From contig SCEJ01000007.1 of NCBI GenBank assembly GCA_004102785.1, positions 1 through 64,000 on the forward strand: a DNA stretch of 64,000 bases, given 5' to 3'. The stretch comes from Muribaculaceae bacterium Isolate-013 (NCI). Lineage in GTDB: Bacteria > Bacteroidota > Bacteroidia > Bacteroidales > Muribaculaceae. The notes under the pieces were generated by a model. That model was given only the letters and a program-made list of their open reading frames with translations, ran no database searches and was not told the origin of the DNA. Positions 63,586 to 64,000 of this stretch are shown piece after piece. The translations under genes were made by a program, and so were the position numbers. Position 1 is the first letter of the stretch. The number at the start of each line of letters is the position of its first letter.

Positions 63586-63622
63586 GAAGGTGCACCCTTG
63601 TGGGGTGCACCTTCCTTTTTTT
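63586..63622 (+). terminator. Intrinsic terminator of the amylase gene
   Basis: A perfect 12-base stem (63586-63597 with 63603-63614) followed by seven T (63616-63622). Confidence 0.88.
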
Positions 63623-63688
63623 CAGCCACGCATCTGTCATTACACGAACCGCTTTCAGAATATGAATGCCAAATGTGCCGCATGGGAT

Positions 63689-63719
63689 TTTGCAGTTACG
63701 AAGTTTTGTTGTAATTTAG
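63689..63719 (+). promoter_or_regulatory. Promoter of the cobalamin riboswitch transcript
   Basis: TTTG (63689-63692), 19 bases, then TAATTTAG (63712-63719), one mismatch from TAnnTTTG. The riboswitch begins about 20 bases downstream. Confidence 0.6.
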
Positions 63720-63735
63720 CGGCGCAAACCAGAAA

Positions 63736-63950
63736 CCACGGCATGTGGCGCCCGAAAGGGCTTAATAGGGAACCGGGTGAGAATCCCGGACAGTCCCGCT
63801 GCTGTAAGCCGGCGTTTCCGTCCAGCCCTTTTTCATACGCTCTGCGGGCAGTAAAGAGGGCAAAAGCCACTGGAGCCGATAACGCTCCGGGAAGGCGGAT
63901 CGGGAACAATGCCGGCAAGTCAGAAGACCTGCCTCATGAAAAGCCGTCAG
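63736..63950 (+). promoter_or_regulatory. Cobalamin (B12) riboswitch
   Basis: The conserved elements are in order: AATAGGGAAccGGGTGAGAATC (63763-63784 region), then GGACAGTCCCGCTGCTGTAA, then the B12-box core GCCACTGG (about 63866-63873) and the closing GCCGGCAAGTCAGAAGACCTGCC (63912-63934). A long peripheral stem lies between them. It should sense adenosylcobalamin and repress downstream expression. The regulated gene, most often a BtuB-type TonB-dependent receptor or a cobalamin enzyme gene, is beyond base 64000; I see no start codon I would trust before the edge. Confidence 0.93.
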
Positions 63951-64000
63951 AGCCGAAACTACGCCTTCGAGGAATGAGGCAGCCAGGCAACGGAAAAGGA

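Overview
This 64 kb window is chromosomal DNA of a Bacteroidales bacterium. The evidence is the repeated Bacteroidota promoter pattern (TTTG, 19-20 bases, then TAnnTTTG), the absence of strong Shine-Dalgarno sites, Bacteroidota-type envelope proteins (PCMD, head-GIN, DUF4923, DUF4250, BspA-like LRR proteins) and a carboxynorspermidine decarboxylase. The rather high GC content and the gene set fit Muribaculaceae better than Bacteroides, but this is inference. Most of the window is ordinary housekeeping sequence in short operons; I see no prophage, CRISPR array or complete mobile element.

Layout. 0-2.4 kb: barrel protein, small HTH regulator and head-GIN lipoprotein, all on the minus strand. 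2.5-7.2 kb: a dTDP-sugar operon (rmlB, rmlA, two tandem FdtA/WxcM-like cupins, a DegT/StrS aminotransferase) followed by a four-helix-bundle gene; it probably makes a dTDP-3-amino-3,6-dideoxyhexose for surface glycans. 7.2-9.5 kb: an internally deleted ADP-ribosylglycohydrolase, tatD and a polyprenyl synthase. 9.5-15 kb: DUF4250, UvrD-like helicase, nspC, GT2 and radC. 15-19.1 kb: a minus-strand envelope operon (two paralogous barrels, a PCMD lipoprotein, another barrel). 19.3-24.8 kb: DUF4923 protein, TrkH/TrkA potassium uptake, then ftsE-lysC on the minus strand. 25-27.6 kb: a stand-alone malic enzyme, a lipoprotein, and a second nearly identical copy of the last ~315 bases of the malic enzyme gene. 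27.6-35.6 kb: a large repeat hairpin, tig, clpP-clpX, recQ, a Fur-family regulator and purA. 35.7-39.7 kb: tRNA-Arg(CCG), a BspA-like LRR protein, an acyltransferase and a MerR regulator. 39.8-47.9 kb: a long plus-strand run of alaS, gmd, an LTA-synthase-like protein, a clostripain-family lipoprotein and an MscS channel.

47.9-49.9 kb is the most accessory-looking part: a possible small RNA between two intrinsic terminators, an AT-richer membrane acyltransferase broken by a C9 tract (a candidate phase-variable glycan-modifying enzyme), and an IS5-type transposase remnant. 49.9-60.8 kb holds recQ2-recJ, a dicarboxylate symporter, an MFS transporter, an AI-2E-family permease, and a PASTA-rluD-pseudo-SDR operon. 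The window ends with a secreted GH13 amylase carrying starch-binding modules and a cobalamin riboswitch whose target gene lies beyond the right edge.

I do not see a clear new defence or biosynthetic system. The best leads are the poly-C acyltransferase, the malic-enzyme 3' duplication, the asymmetric FdtA pair, the interlocked merR/alaS promoters and the untranslated region before the acyltransferase.
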